NCBI GenBank assembly: GCA_905221605.1
Contig: CAJNDS010002813.1
Coordinates: forward strand, 172,001-236,000
DNA from: Symbiodinium natans
Lineage: Eukaryota; Sar; Dinophyceae; Suessiales; Symbiodiniaceae
Direction of reading: 5' to 3'
DNA length: 64,000 bases
Positions 21,831-31,513 of this stretch are shown one piece after another (position 1 is the stretch's first letter; the number at the start of each line of letters is the position of its first letter). Made by a program: the position numbers and the translations under genes. The notes under the pieces were generated by a model. The model was not told the origin of the DNA and did no database searches. It worked only from the letters and a program-made list of their open reading frames with translations.

Positions 21831-24600
21831 TTTTTGCTCATGCCAGCCGTCCAACGCCGCAATATCTCCACGTGGCAACAGCTCCATCAGCATATTTTCT
21901 GGTATATCCCCATAATACCACCGAAGAAATCGCCAACATGCCTGGACGAACTCCTCCTCATTCGCTGACGCTGTCCGCGCTGCGCTTAGCAACGACGCTT
22001 TTACGGCCACCTCATTGTCCGTATTCGGACACCCTTGAACCGTGCGTGCCACCTTCAATGCTTGCTTTGGTGAACACCAATCCATTTCATCAATGATCTG
22101 AAGCGCCGCCTCTTTTTCCAAACAAGGGCACCCATTCAGATCACGAACGCGAAGTTCCCCCAGAACAGGATGTGAGGCTGTGCACTTGCCACCACGCCAC
22201 TGAACTCTGAGACCAACCAAAGCGCTCGCTTTGCCAATTGGCACTAGTGGATCTACCATTTCAGGAGTAACCAGGGTCCCACCTGGGGCAATACACATCT
22301 CCCGAGATCCAACAGCTAAAGACACCAACACCTTTTGCTGCGGAAGCTGTTCACCAGGACGAAGTGATCTGAGAGGATGTGATGCTCCCGAGTCCAACAT
22401 GCCCATTCCCGAACACTCATTGGTGTCTGAGACCCTGGCCACATGTAGAACGCATACTCCTCGGCCTTCTCCCTGCTTCCGCAACAACGTGGCATCAGAC
22501 GAACCGACTCCACAGTCCGCCCTTCCATTCCTCCATTGAGAATGGGACCAAGACGCACGCTGCCTTTCAGCATGCAAAACCATTTTTTCAGCTGTTTTGT
22601 AATCCATAACCAAACAGCCATGTTCAAACCACAAGAGCTGGTCCAGCGAAGATTTTGCCCCCACGTGACATATCCCATTGATCACAGTGAGGTTCGCCCC
22701 AAACTCCAAAATCAACCAGAGAGGGATAATCAGGGGCCCATTGTCTTCCCTAATCAACGTCCCTTTCTCTGTAATCCTCATTGTCACACCACCAAGCGCA
22801 CTTTGCACCATAACAGTAGTGTCGGGTAAACATTCCCATGGAAAAAGCGTCCGCGCAAGATGCGTAGCAGCTGTATCCACCAACGCCACTCTCCCTTCCT
22901 GCTGAAGCAGCCCAGAGCCACATAACATTCGAACACTGGGATCCCCGCTTGATGCTGACTGCGCTGATGACAGCTTCATAGATTTCAGCACTTCTAACGC
23001 TTCAGCAAGGACCTGATTGGGTGTTGATGGTGATGAGGGACTTGCAGAACCTTTGTCCAATCCCGCATTAGCCGTCTCATCTCCCCCTTCAGCCACCTCT
23101 GCCTTTTTGGCATTTCCCCATTTCGCACCTTTGCCGCCCTTTCCCCCCTTGGGAGAATTCCCTTTAGATCTATTCCTCTCAGGGTTTGAGTCCACATTGG
23201 GACTTGCACCATCCTTATATGGACATTGCGGCTGCAGATGGCCCACGGCCCCACACTCAAAACATCTTCCTCGCTCAAGGGAGTCTTTGTCATGGCGAAA
23301 TTTGCAGCGGGATCCGAACTTGCAGCCTGCATCAGTCTTCCCATATATCCAACAGAAGGGACGTTCACCATCACCGCTGTACCTTTTTCCTTTCCCTTTG
23401 CCTTTATCACCCTCCTCCGTCTCGTCACCAGTTCCCTTTTGGGCTTTGTTTAACCTTGCCCTTTTCTTGGCGTCCGAGTCCTGCTTCACCTCTTGATCAC
23501 CAGCACTATGCAATAGCAGTTCAAACTCTGCCTGTAACATTTCAGCTAGTTGTGTCGCAGTATCAGAGGTCGGCGAGTAGTCCACCCCCAATTTCTCCCG
23601 AAAGGATGCCACTCTGAAATGAACCGTAGGGTGTTTCGCCAGCAACGCGGATGATAAACCATCCAATCCCTTGATAAGCAAGGTAGCGTCCGGCTCGGCC
23701 GCTCTCAACTCCCTTAATCGGGAACGCCATTGCGCCCATTGACGCACTCCCTTTATGGCCTCTGAGATCGAGGTTGCTGAAGTTGGTTGCACCAAGAAGT
23801 TCAACATTGTGCTGCGCTCATTTGCTCCACCTGGTTGGTAGACCGTCAGCAACTTGTAAAATATCATCACTGACCCCAACATTCGAGTGGAAACGATCTC
23901 GGTCTTCAATCTCTCCGGAATCGCCTGTAGCAGCAAAGACACCGCTCTCTGCTCCAACAAAACATGCACAGTTTGAACCACTTTGAGCCCTTCCAGCTCA
24001 GCCTTGATGCCCAACCTTTCCAGCGGAGAAACACTCAACCATTTGGCATACGCTTGATATGCCTTTGAGTAGACGCATTGCCACCACACTCTTCCTGTAT
24101 CTGTCAGCGAAGACAACATTGGTTCGATCATTGCGATCCAATCACCTAGTGCCGTCGGATTGCTTGGTGTGTAGTCTGCCAAAGTAGGAAGGCTCATCAC
24201 ATGCTTCCCAAGAGCCTCCGGACGTTCGGTTCCAGAACTATCCCCAATGATTGGCATACCACGTGGCACCACTGCTCCAGGAGGTAAACTGACCCTACCA
24301 CCAGGCCCTTGAGGCAGTCCATGTCCTATACCAGGCGTAACAGCTGTGAGCGGAACCTTTTCTAATTCCAACTTCCCAGCGACCATTTTCCACCGATACG
24401 GAACATCATCCACCATTGTATATCCACCCGATCCTGCTGAGTTCTCTTGCGTTGCAGTTTCCCGAGCTGAAACAAAACCGGGCTGGTTCCCCACAGGTGC
24501 GGCAGAACCATCAACACCTGACGGCAAGGAAGTAATCGGAACATGTGTTAAACCAGGTGGTCCACTTGCATATCCACCACTTGCAGGACCTCCCGTGGGG
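21831..24600 (-). CDS. copia Gag (nucleocapsid) and protease region
   Basis: The first third is helical capsid-like Gag sequence (ALLAKHPTVHFRVASFREKL). Near 23360-23240 there are two zinc modules: a CCCH finger (C-x9-C-x5-C-x3-H) and then a CCHC knuckle CFECGAVGHLQPQC. A Lys/Gly-rich spacer follows. Two aspartyl-protease-like sites come next: VALVDTAATH near 22876, with Gly replaced by Ala, and MLDSGASH near 22394, which has the classical D-S-G. The C-terminal end contains DEMDWCSPKQALK and runs into the methyltransferase-like domain through an A5 run on the coding strand (21831-21835) where the frame shifts. Gag packages element RNA; the protease would cut the polyprotein. Confidence 0.8.
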
Positions 24601-25464
24601 TAATTTCAATGGAGGCAATCTGGAGGGTTTCTTCCCTTCAGCTACATGCATCATTGGCACTTCTTTTTCATCCTCCACTTGAGCATCCCCCTTCCTGGAC
24701 CCAGGCAAGGATTGAAGATCACAACCCTTTGGCAGGTCGTAGCCCTCAATAGGCAGCCATGTCCCATCAGGCAACACAGTCCAAAAACCACCCATACCAT
24801 CCGTGTAGAAAACTTGTCCTGGCAGGTACTGTTTCTCTGGAGTCATTCCCAAAGGATATGCAGCATTTGCGTCCACCACTCCAGTGCTCCGTGCTCTCGA
24901 AGCTGACCCAGATGCAGCAGAGGTATAGCTTTTCTCCTCCTCCCGATGCAACCTGTTCCCCAGCTCCTTTGTTTGCACAAGCAACTCTTTCAGCGCACGC
25001 TTTACCACCGCCATATCTTCACTTTGTTCTTCACCACCAACATCAGGAATGAGCTCTTCGTCTGCTTGCACTCCACCAATAGTACCTCGTTCCATCTGGC
25101 CCATTAAGCCTGACGATGGTCTCTCAACAGGTGCAGGTTCCTGACCCAAAAGATCTTGCAGCGAAGGTGGCCTCCTCGTACCTTCACCACTTCTATCCCC
25201 TCCGCTCGCAGGAAGACTTGCCGGTCTTGATTGCCTCAGTCTCATTTCTTCTTGAGCCCGCTCGCTCCAGAAAGGATTTGCTGCTGGAACCGGAACCACT
25301 TCATTTTCCACCTGAGACGTTGGTTGTATCATTGCAACCTCCCTACCATCTGTCAGCGCTTGTACCATTTGTTGTCGTTCTTCACCCCCATCACCACGAT
25401 TTCCTTCGGCTTCATTGGCCGTGGGCGACAGTCCAGGCTCAGAGCGACGCCGCATCATGTCCAT
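24600..25464 (-). CDS. copia polyprotein N-terminal region
   Basis: The first ATG on the element strand after the primer site is at 25464 (MDMMRRRSEPG). The sequence is Pro/Glu-rich and low in hydrophobics. It contains a short helix (VVKRALKELLVQTKELGNRL) near 24970-25010 and an aromatic stretch GMGGFWTVLPDGTWLP near 24770. At about 24600 the frame shifts within a four-base homopolymer. Continuing in the neighbouring frame gives a Gly/Pro-rich segment that leads smoothly into Gag. No enzymatic domain is recognised. Confidence 0.65.
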
Positions 25465-25513
25465 GGCGTTAAACAAACGAAAAATCTTTACCTATACCGC
25501 AGGAAGCCTAATT

Positions 25514-25526
25514 TGGGCTCATAACC
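25514..25526 (-). promoter_or_regulatory. primer binding site, half-tRNA-Met type
   Basis: On the element strand GGTTATGAGCCCA begins six bases after the 5' LTR. It is complementary to TGGGCTCATAACC, the anticodon stem-loop of a CAU-anticodon methionine tRNA. Copia of Drosophila is primed by an internally cleaved initiator tRNA-Met at this same region, rather than by a tRNA 3' end. Confidence 0.65.
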
Positions 25527-25532
25527 TATATA

Positions 25533-25738
25533 TACGGGGGCAACCGAAAGGGAGAGGAAACCAACCCCAACAGTCGCCAAAGATTTCACCCTGAACCAAC
25601 CAGCAAACAACAGGAACTCAAACTTTCTTTTTGCTACCAGGCGCATGGCCCGGTCTTGAGCCATAAAGATTACCGGGTGCATTGACCCTTCAACTTTCAA
25701 CACCAACTCTTTTCTACAATACCAACTGCAGCTCCGCA
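25533..25738 (-). repeat. 5' LTR of the copia element
   Basis: 206 bases, partner of 17089-17294. Immediately followed on the plus strand by TAGGGTTTAGGG. Contains TATGGCTCAAG on the element strand, a chance-level partial resemblance to the spliced leader. Confidence 0.93.
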
Positions 25739-25876
25739 TAGGGTTTAGGGTTTAGGGTTTAGGGTTTAGGGTTTAGGGTTTAGGGTTTAGGGTTTAGGGT
25801 TTAGGGTTTAGGGTTTAGGGCTGGCGCACGAGGCTCGCTGCAAAAGGGTTTAGGGTTTAGGGTTTAGGGTTTAGGG
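25739..25876. repeat. telomere-type array (TTTAGGG)n, two blocks
   Basis: Perfect TTTAGGG units at 25739-25820 and 25846-25876, separated by 25 unrelated bases. Continues the array broken by the retrotransposon. Confidence 0.97.
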
Positions 25877-26059
25877 AAGATGTTTTCTCCCGCCCCACAA
25901 GTGATACAAGTCCTTCCGCGGCTGCCGCTGTCCTCGAGGTTTGAGGCCTTTAAGGAAGCAGTGGGATCTTGAATCGAAGCGCGACAGGAAAAGGTTAGAA
26001 GTCGAGGAGGTTAAACAGAGCTCCCCAAGGAAACGGGACAAGTCGGTATTACAGCCAAA

Positions 26060-26192
26060 TGGGAGGTTACGAACATAGTGGTACTCCGAACAGAGTGAGC
26101 CCCAAATATAGGATCCCCTGAGCCCCAAATATAGGATCCCCTTATAGACAGGACCCCACTCAGATACCCCATTATTATCGTAAACCCCCCCA
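26060..26192. mobile_element. short inverted-repeat (MITE-like) element, family 1, copy 2
   Basis: The left end GGGAGGTTACGAACATAGTGG and the right end (read on the other strand GGGGGTTTACGATAATAATG, then GGGTATC) match the ends of the copy at 8183-8284. The core contains CCCCAAATATAGGATCCCCT twice in tandem (about 26099-26140). Confidence 0.55.
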
Positions 26193-26229
26193 AAAAAGCT
26201 CTCAGGGCGCCACTAGGCAGAGATGTCTT

Positions 26230-26339
26230 TAAACCCTAAACCCCTAAACCCCTAAACCCCCAAACCCCTAAACCCCTAAACCCCTAAACCCCTAAACCCC
26301 TAAACCCCCAAACCCCTAAACCCCTAAACCCTAAACCCC
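26230..26339. repeat. variant telomere-type array, 8-base unit CCCCTAAA
   Basis: About twelve units of CCCCTAAA with occasional CCCCCAAA and normal CCCTAAA at both edges. The extra C distinguishes this block from all other arrays in the window. Confidence 0.95.
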
Positions 26340-27390
26340 GAAGCAACTCAGGAGAGCCGATGCAGGAGACCACCGGTTTCACGAAACCGATTGCGGGCCT
26401 TGCAGGGGGCCTTGAAGGGAGCGCCTTTAGGGCACATGATGTGATTTGCAGTAGCATACGAAGATATTCGTAGGTACTAAATGAGTATAGTACCTCTGCG
26501 TTGCGATGTGGCTATAGTAGTTAGTATATGATTAGGTTACTATAGTACTATGCTACTATATCACTATATTACTATATGACTATAGTACCATATGACTACA
26601 TGACTATATTGCTCTATGACTCTATGACTAAATGAATATATATATATATATATATATTGCTACATTACAATATTAGCACATTGATCTATGAGTTTTATAT
26701 GATCATATTGCAATACCATATTCCGGGAAGTTGAGGTCGCCGGTAGTCACTTGGTTCAAGCGCAAGACGTTGGGGGTATGGCTTGGCGGGTGGGCGTGAC
26801 ATTTTTTTTGGCCTTGTAAGTTAGAGCACAAATCGCAATGAAGTCGTACAGAGAGGGCTTTCAATGGCTTGTGTTTCAGGGTTGAGGACCAAACTTACGA
26901 CCCTGTTGGTCCTGTCCGGGGTTCAAAGGGGGTTTGGCCCAGTGATGCCAGGACTGCGCCCACACTTCGTTGACGAAACGGACCTGGATGCTTGTCTCCA
27001 CGAGCGCGCCGACACGGAGTGGCCCTCAGGGGCATGTTGCGAGATGATTTGGAAGTCGTGTGCATGGCACATTTGGCAGCTCCTGTTCATCCTGGAGAGG
27101 TTATCACCGAGTCCATGGAGCGATTGCACTCCACGGCGGCCACTGTTGATGGGTTGACGGCGACTCCTCAGATTTGTATTCGGAGAGAGAGCGCAGGGGG
27201 GCGGGGGAAGAAGCAAAAGTGATGTATACGAAAGTCGTCAGCATGGCCGTTGCCCGCCAAGATGGGTTTTGCCGTTTTGCCGGCTTTTGGGCCCAGGAAG
27301 GCCTCTGGACCTTTCTGCGCGATCTTGCGGACGATCGATGTGAGAGCCTCATGTCCTCAGGACATCGCAGCAGTGATAATTGTTGATCTG
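26340..27390. repeat. degenerate ACTATA-type AT repeat (about 26470-26700), otherwise no recognisable gene
   Basis: Between about 26470 and 26700 the phrase TGACTATA or TACTATAT recurs every 8-12 bases, ending in a pure (TA) run at 26636-26657. From 26820 to 27230 several frames are open on both strands with no recognisable domain. Confidence 0.6.
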
Positions 27391-27397
27391 TTTTGCA

Positions 27398-27660
27398 GCT
27401 CAAAGGCAAGATGTGCATCTGCTAATCAAGCCAGGTGACCCTTTGCGGTTCCTTGGCATGCGTTTGCTGACACAGTACCACGGAACGAACGAAGAGACCC
27501 TCAAGCTGTTTCAGAAGTTCGCGGAGTTTGACTGGCCGCACGCCGCCTGGATGCACTTGAGCTTCCGCATGCTTCAGCTTTGCGACGTCGAGTGGTCTGC
27601 TACAGAGCCTAGGGCAAAGCCGAGGGCAAAGCCCAGGGTAAAGCCGAGGTGCGTGATGCA
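27398..27660 (+). CDS. unrecognised candidate exon
   Basis: After a pyrimidine-rich stretch and TTGCAG, a plus frame reads DPLRFLGMRLLTQYHGTNEE, then LFQKFAEFDWPHAAWMHLSF. This balanced, protein-like sequence contrasts with the surrounding region. It runs into three RAKP units encoded by a 12-bp tandem repeat. Exon edges and function are unknown. The antisense frame is less protein-like. Confidence 0.35.
27608..27650. repeat. 12-bp tandem repeat AGGGCAAAGCCG x3-4
   Basis: Three and a half copies with single-base differences. In the frame of the adjoining candidate exon each copy encodes R-A/V-K-P. Confidence 0.8.
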
Positions 27661-29110
27661 GCGCAACAAGCGCTTGAAGAGTGTCGCTCCTCTCAGCCTC
27701 CTGAGACAAATGGATGCTCTGCTGCACGCATGCAGGTCGGCTAGATCTAGCAGCTGCAGCTTGCAGGTGGTATGTACACTGAAAGGAAACAGGTGCCTGC
27801 ATCCCAAGCGGCGAGCGATGAGTGAGAGTGGTGGTGCATGGTGGTGCCGCTTCCTGAGGAGTGCCTCAAGAAGTGCCGACGGACTGCCCTTCCCCACGCA
27901 GCATGTACATGAGAAGCGGCACGGCAGCAGGAATGGATAGGAATGGCCTCAAGGTGGCTCTCGAGAGCTTTGGGCTGGGAGGGGTTGCATGTCGGTCGCA
28001 TTCTCTGCAGCATACTGTACACGTTGCGGCGCCAGGCTTGTCCTGGACTTTCCGGTTCTGTGTGCAGCTATAGGTAATGTGTGCAAACTTGAGAATGGGA
28101 AAATTAGGGTTTAGGGATTAGGGTTTAGGGTTTAGTTCCAGAGCCTGCCAAGCAACTGCTGAGGCATGAGCAAGAATCCCATCACATTGACGATCCCACG
28201 CCTTGGAGGGCGGAGGCTTGGCAAGGCATCGGACAAAGCTTCTCAAGTAAACTACTTACAGATTTGCAGCAGGAAGATCCATTAAACAGTGCCTGCGTAA
28301 CGCCTGCTGTGCGCAAGCGTAAGAGTCGAAACCCCAATTCTTAAACCCCAGAGCCCAAACAAGAAAGTCGAGCTCGTCCCAATGATGTGCTGGTTCGCAG
28401 TGCAGTCGCGCTCAGTAAGTTGCTCAGATATCAGAGACAGCGCCCAGCAATCAAACAAAGAAAGTCCGGAGCCGTACAGTAAACCAAAAACATCCCCAGC
28501 CGCCAGCATTGAAAGCATGTGCCAAAATCAAGGTAGTGCAGCTTTTGATGGTGCAATTTTTGCGAATAGTTTGGGCCAGTAGTGCGCACTAGGTAAGCCT
28601 TAGAGCTCCAAGCCCGCAGTCGCACCCTCAGCTCGCAACCCTATTGTTTTGTCCCGTGGTGGCTATCCTGAACGTGGAGCAAAGTCTCCTAGCTGGCTTG
28701 TATCTACCTCCAGACAGCAGTCGTAGTAGCATTGACGGCCCCATGCTTAGATTCATGGGTCGTTGCTGTGACGTAAGAGTCTGCTTGTCCCGCCTCCAAC
28801 CTCCAAAACAACAAGCCCGAAACGGCTTCATAACACCCCCAACCAGAGAGCCAAAAAGTCACCTTGTCCGCAGTAGGTCACACTGAAGAAGCCAAGGCGC
28901 ATGCGTCGCGGACCGGAGCCGGAAGTCAAGCACGTCCTGTTCATTGTGAGGGACCGCCGCAGCTGTGTTATGCACGCTTTGGGTGTAGGGCTTTAGGGCT
29001 TTGGGCTTCACAAAAGCGACTCGGAAGCAGAACTTCTAGGATTGGACCTTGAAGCTTCCGGGAGTTCTTGTTGCAACCTGAGGCGACTTGAGGGGGGCTT
29101 CTTCCTGATG
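27661..29110. other. no confident gene; short TTTAGGG run at 28103-28134
   Basis: Plus-strand stretches such as RRGPEPEVKHVLFIVRDRRS from an ATG at 28901 look protein-like but end quickly. The TTTAGGG run has about four units, one of them shortened. Nothing else is recognisable. Confidence 0.35.
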
Positions 29111-29114
29111 TCTC

Positions 29115-29178
29115 ACCCTAAACCCTAAACCCTAAACCCTAAACCCTAAACCCTAAACCCTAAACCCTAAACCCTAAA
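29115..29178. repeat. interstitial telomere-type array (CCCTAAA)n
   Basis: Nine perfect CCCTAAA units. Confidence 0.97.
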
Positions 29179-30230
29179 GGCTTTAAGGTCACACCGTGGG
29201 TGATGGGGGGGGGGCCCTCCTCATTGAGTTCCCAGGAGGCGTCACTCTAGGAAGGTGTCTTCCTGATAGAATGAAGCAGGGTTTATATTACTGTTTTTGG
29301 TGAGTGTATATAAGGTTCCTTTTTAATATTGGTGAGTGTATACAAGAAATATATACCCTACTTCATATGCCAGCGAGGCAACAGTCAGGAAACAGAGGCA
29401 ACATTCAGGGCAAGGGAGTCACACAAGGCATTCAGGAAGCATTGCGCGACAGTCAGAAAGCTCCGAAACCGTGAAGAGATCAATGTAGTTTCTTGCATTC
29501 TTCTTCGGCTTCTACATGAAGTTGGCTTCAATCACGGTGTCGCCTCTAAGCCAAGCAGGTTGCATGGGCCTGGGCATCTCGCCCACACCCCCCCTCAAAT
29601 TCCCAGGCATGTAAGGGATTTATGACTTACTTAACCGTCCGAAAAACTTTCGCAACTTAAGGAACGTCAGGATATTGAATTCCTCGATTCCCCTCAAACT
29701 CTTTGAGTTTCTTCGAACACGTAAGCTTTAAGCTTCAGGAGTTTTTTGGGATTTCTTTAGTCAGTTCCCACTTGTAGAAGAAGTTAGAGGAACTTTGGGA
29801 TCTCTAAAGGTCTCCTGGAATTTCAGGACTTGGAGAAAATGGCTTAGGAAATGCGAGGAAGCTTAAAGGAAGCTCGGAACTCCCTATCTGGCTTCAGTTC
29901 CGAAACAGCTGGGAATTCCAGAGGCTGAAGGAATTTAAGTTAAGGGGTTTCCGCCCGCTTTACTGCAGGCCGCTGCCCTTGCTTTTGATGGCCGGTTTGT
30001 TGTGTCAACAGGGACATCGTCGCATGAAGATGTGGTTGGGGCGGTGTATGCACAGCTCATGGGTGCCTACCTTCTTTCGCAGGGCCGAGATTGGGCTCAC
30101 AGATGTTTCGAGGCTGACATATGTTGGTGGCCGCTGTCAGTGTGTCCAGGATGACGAATGCGACGAGGACGAGTACGAAGAGGAGTGATGGAGCCGTGAA
30201 TGCCTCGTGATTACGCGAATTCTGGTGAAA
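29179..30230. other. no recognisable gene; short direct repeats
   Basis: TTGGTGAGTGTATATAAG at about 29298 is repeated with one change at about 29330. The stretch 29640-29960 is rich in the words GAATTCC, GAAGCTT and CTTTGAG, giving a purine/pyrimidine-skewed patchwork. A hydrophobic antisense segment (LLFVLVLVAFVILDTLTAA) lies at about 30180-30120 without a supporting gene. Confidence 0.4.
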
Positions 30231-30234
30231 GTTG

Positions 30235-30385
30235 AACTGCGTCGGCACAGAACAGATTTTCAGCGGCATCAACGGGCATCTGGGTGCTGTGATCTCCAAG
30301 AGATTCCGTACCCTCTTAGGCTGTTTTCGCGAAGCGGTGCGCCAACAACGCCTCCTGGCCAGCGACTGCCTTTCTGCTGTTGACG
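30235..30385 (+). CDS. unrecognised candidate exon ending at a GTAAGA donor
   Basis: Open frame reading GINGHLGAVISKRFRTLLGC, then REAVRQQRLLASDCLSAV, ending at the donor-like G|GTAAGA at 30386. Helical, basic sequence with no family match. Could belong with the exons at 30563-30943. Confidence 0.35.
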
Positions 30386-30562
30386 GTAAGACAAGAAGTA
30401 CGGTGTCGACAAGCATGCACTCGAGTCTCTGGCCTATCGGTGTTTACCCTCATGTTCGGACTTTGCATCTGCCCCTGAAAGGGCCCCAGGTGCCAATTCA
30501 AACACGAGGTCACACTGTGACGGCAAGCATCCTGCTTCGGCACAGTTCACATAGTTCACCCG

Positions 30563-30943
30563 ATGGGTTTGGGAGGAAAAGGCTCCGGAGAGCTCAATGG
30601 CCATGCAAACTTTGCAGATGGTTGGGCCGAGAGTCTCGACACTCCTGCGGGTGAGTGTCTGAGAGAATCCCGTGTGGGTTTCCTCTGGTCTTTAAGGTCC
30701 CAGAGCTGGCTGGACCAGCTCGCTTTGAGCGTGCTTTGGTGGTGGCCTCACACAGCTACACCGCCGACAGTACCAGGGTCCTGGAGCGATTCAGGATCCG
30801 AAAAAGCGAGCTTTTTTGGGGAGACGTCGGAGCTATCCAGCAGGTACTGGCACCAGCCATGCTGATCCGTGGCCTCGTGCTCAGTGAAGTACAGCAGGGA
30901 GCCGTGCATCCGGTTCTTCCGGTGGCTCGATGTCCATGAGGTG
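30563..30943 (+). CDS. unrecognised gene, three deduced exons
   Basis: Exon 1 starts at the ATG at 30563 (MGLGGKGSGELNGHANFADG) and ends at a consensus GTGAGT donor at 30651. Exon 2 (from about 30704) reads ARFERALVVASHSYTADSTR, then RIRKSELFWGDVGAI. It ends at a GC donor inside CCAGCAGG near 30838. Exon 3 starts at AG|G in CAGCAGGG (about 30899), reads EPCIRFFRWLDVHE and ends near a GTGATG. The frame is continuous across both junctions, although the first acceptor is AG|A. The second intron is bounded by copies of CAGCAGG. I recognise no family. Further exons must exist. Confidence 0.4.
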
Positions 30944-31080
30944 ATGACAGCGTTTGGCAAAGAGAGCTCCGGGAGGTTGGGGGTAGGAGGGTCGGGGGGG
31001 GGGGGGGCTCGCTGCTTTGACTTTACTGCCGTTGCTTTCGCCTTCTCTCTTCCTCTCTGCCTCTTTCTCCTTTTTTGTTA

Positions 31081-31139
31081 TTTGTTTGTTTGAGAGAGAG
31101 AGAGAGAGAGAGAGTGTGTGTGTGTGTGTGTGTGTGTGT
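31081..31139. repeat. compound microsatellite (GA)n(GT)n
   Basis: About eleven GA followed directly by about twelve GT dinucleotides, preceded by TTTG repeats. A G run lies at 30996-31008. Confidence 0.97.
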
Positions 31140-31513
31140 CAGGTAAGCGCGCAGTGGCAAGAGCCGCTTCGGGCCAGAGCCTCGGATCTCGAGCCGCGCA
31201 GCAGAACGCCTTCAGCGATAGCTAGAGCTCAGCACCATCGTCGAGAGTCACGATAGCTTCGATAGGTTTTCCTCAGGTTTGGCAGTGGCACGGTGAACGC
31301 GCCTGTGACCTTCGATACGAGGCTCGTAGCCTCAGCCAGCTCCAGCGATTTGGAATTAGAAGATGTTTGCGGCATGTTTGCAGCAGCGTTTGCCAGTGTT
31401 TTGAGAATTCTTGAGACTTGAAGCTGCCTCGGCCACGACATGCCTCGAGCTTCTATCTCAAACAGCGTCGCGCACACCCATCATTTCGTTTTCTGACAAC
31501 TTGAGAGTTCACA

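Larger units (their letters stand above)
17089..25738 (-). mobile_element. Ty1/copia-type LTR retrotransposon, frame-damaged, inserted in a TTTAGGG array
   Basis: Two direct 206-bp repeats bound an 8650-bp element read on the minus strand. The order from its 5' end is LTR, primer site, Gag, two protease-like sites, methyltransferase-like domain, integrase, linker, reverse transcriptase, purine tract, LTR. Integrase before reverse transcriptase places it in Ty1/copia. The LTRs differ by about a dozen substitutions by eye, so insertion is not very recent. The flanks give a candidate 5-bp target duplication TAGGG, although in a tandem array this match is expected anyway. The coding region is split by frameshifts near 24597, 21831, 20992, 19891, 18100 and 17565, and RNase H is missing. 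The copy is probably not autonomous, unless the homopolymer shifts are assembly errors. Confidence 0.95.
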
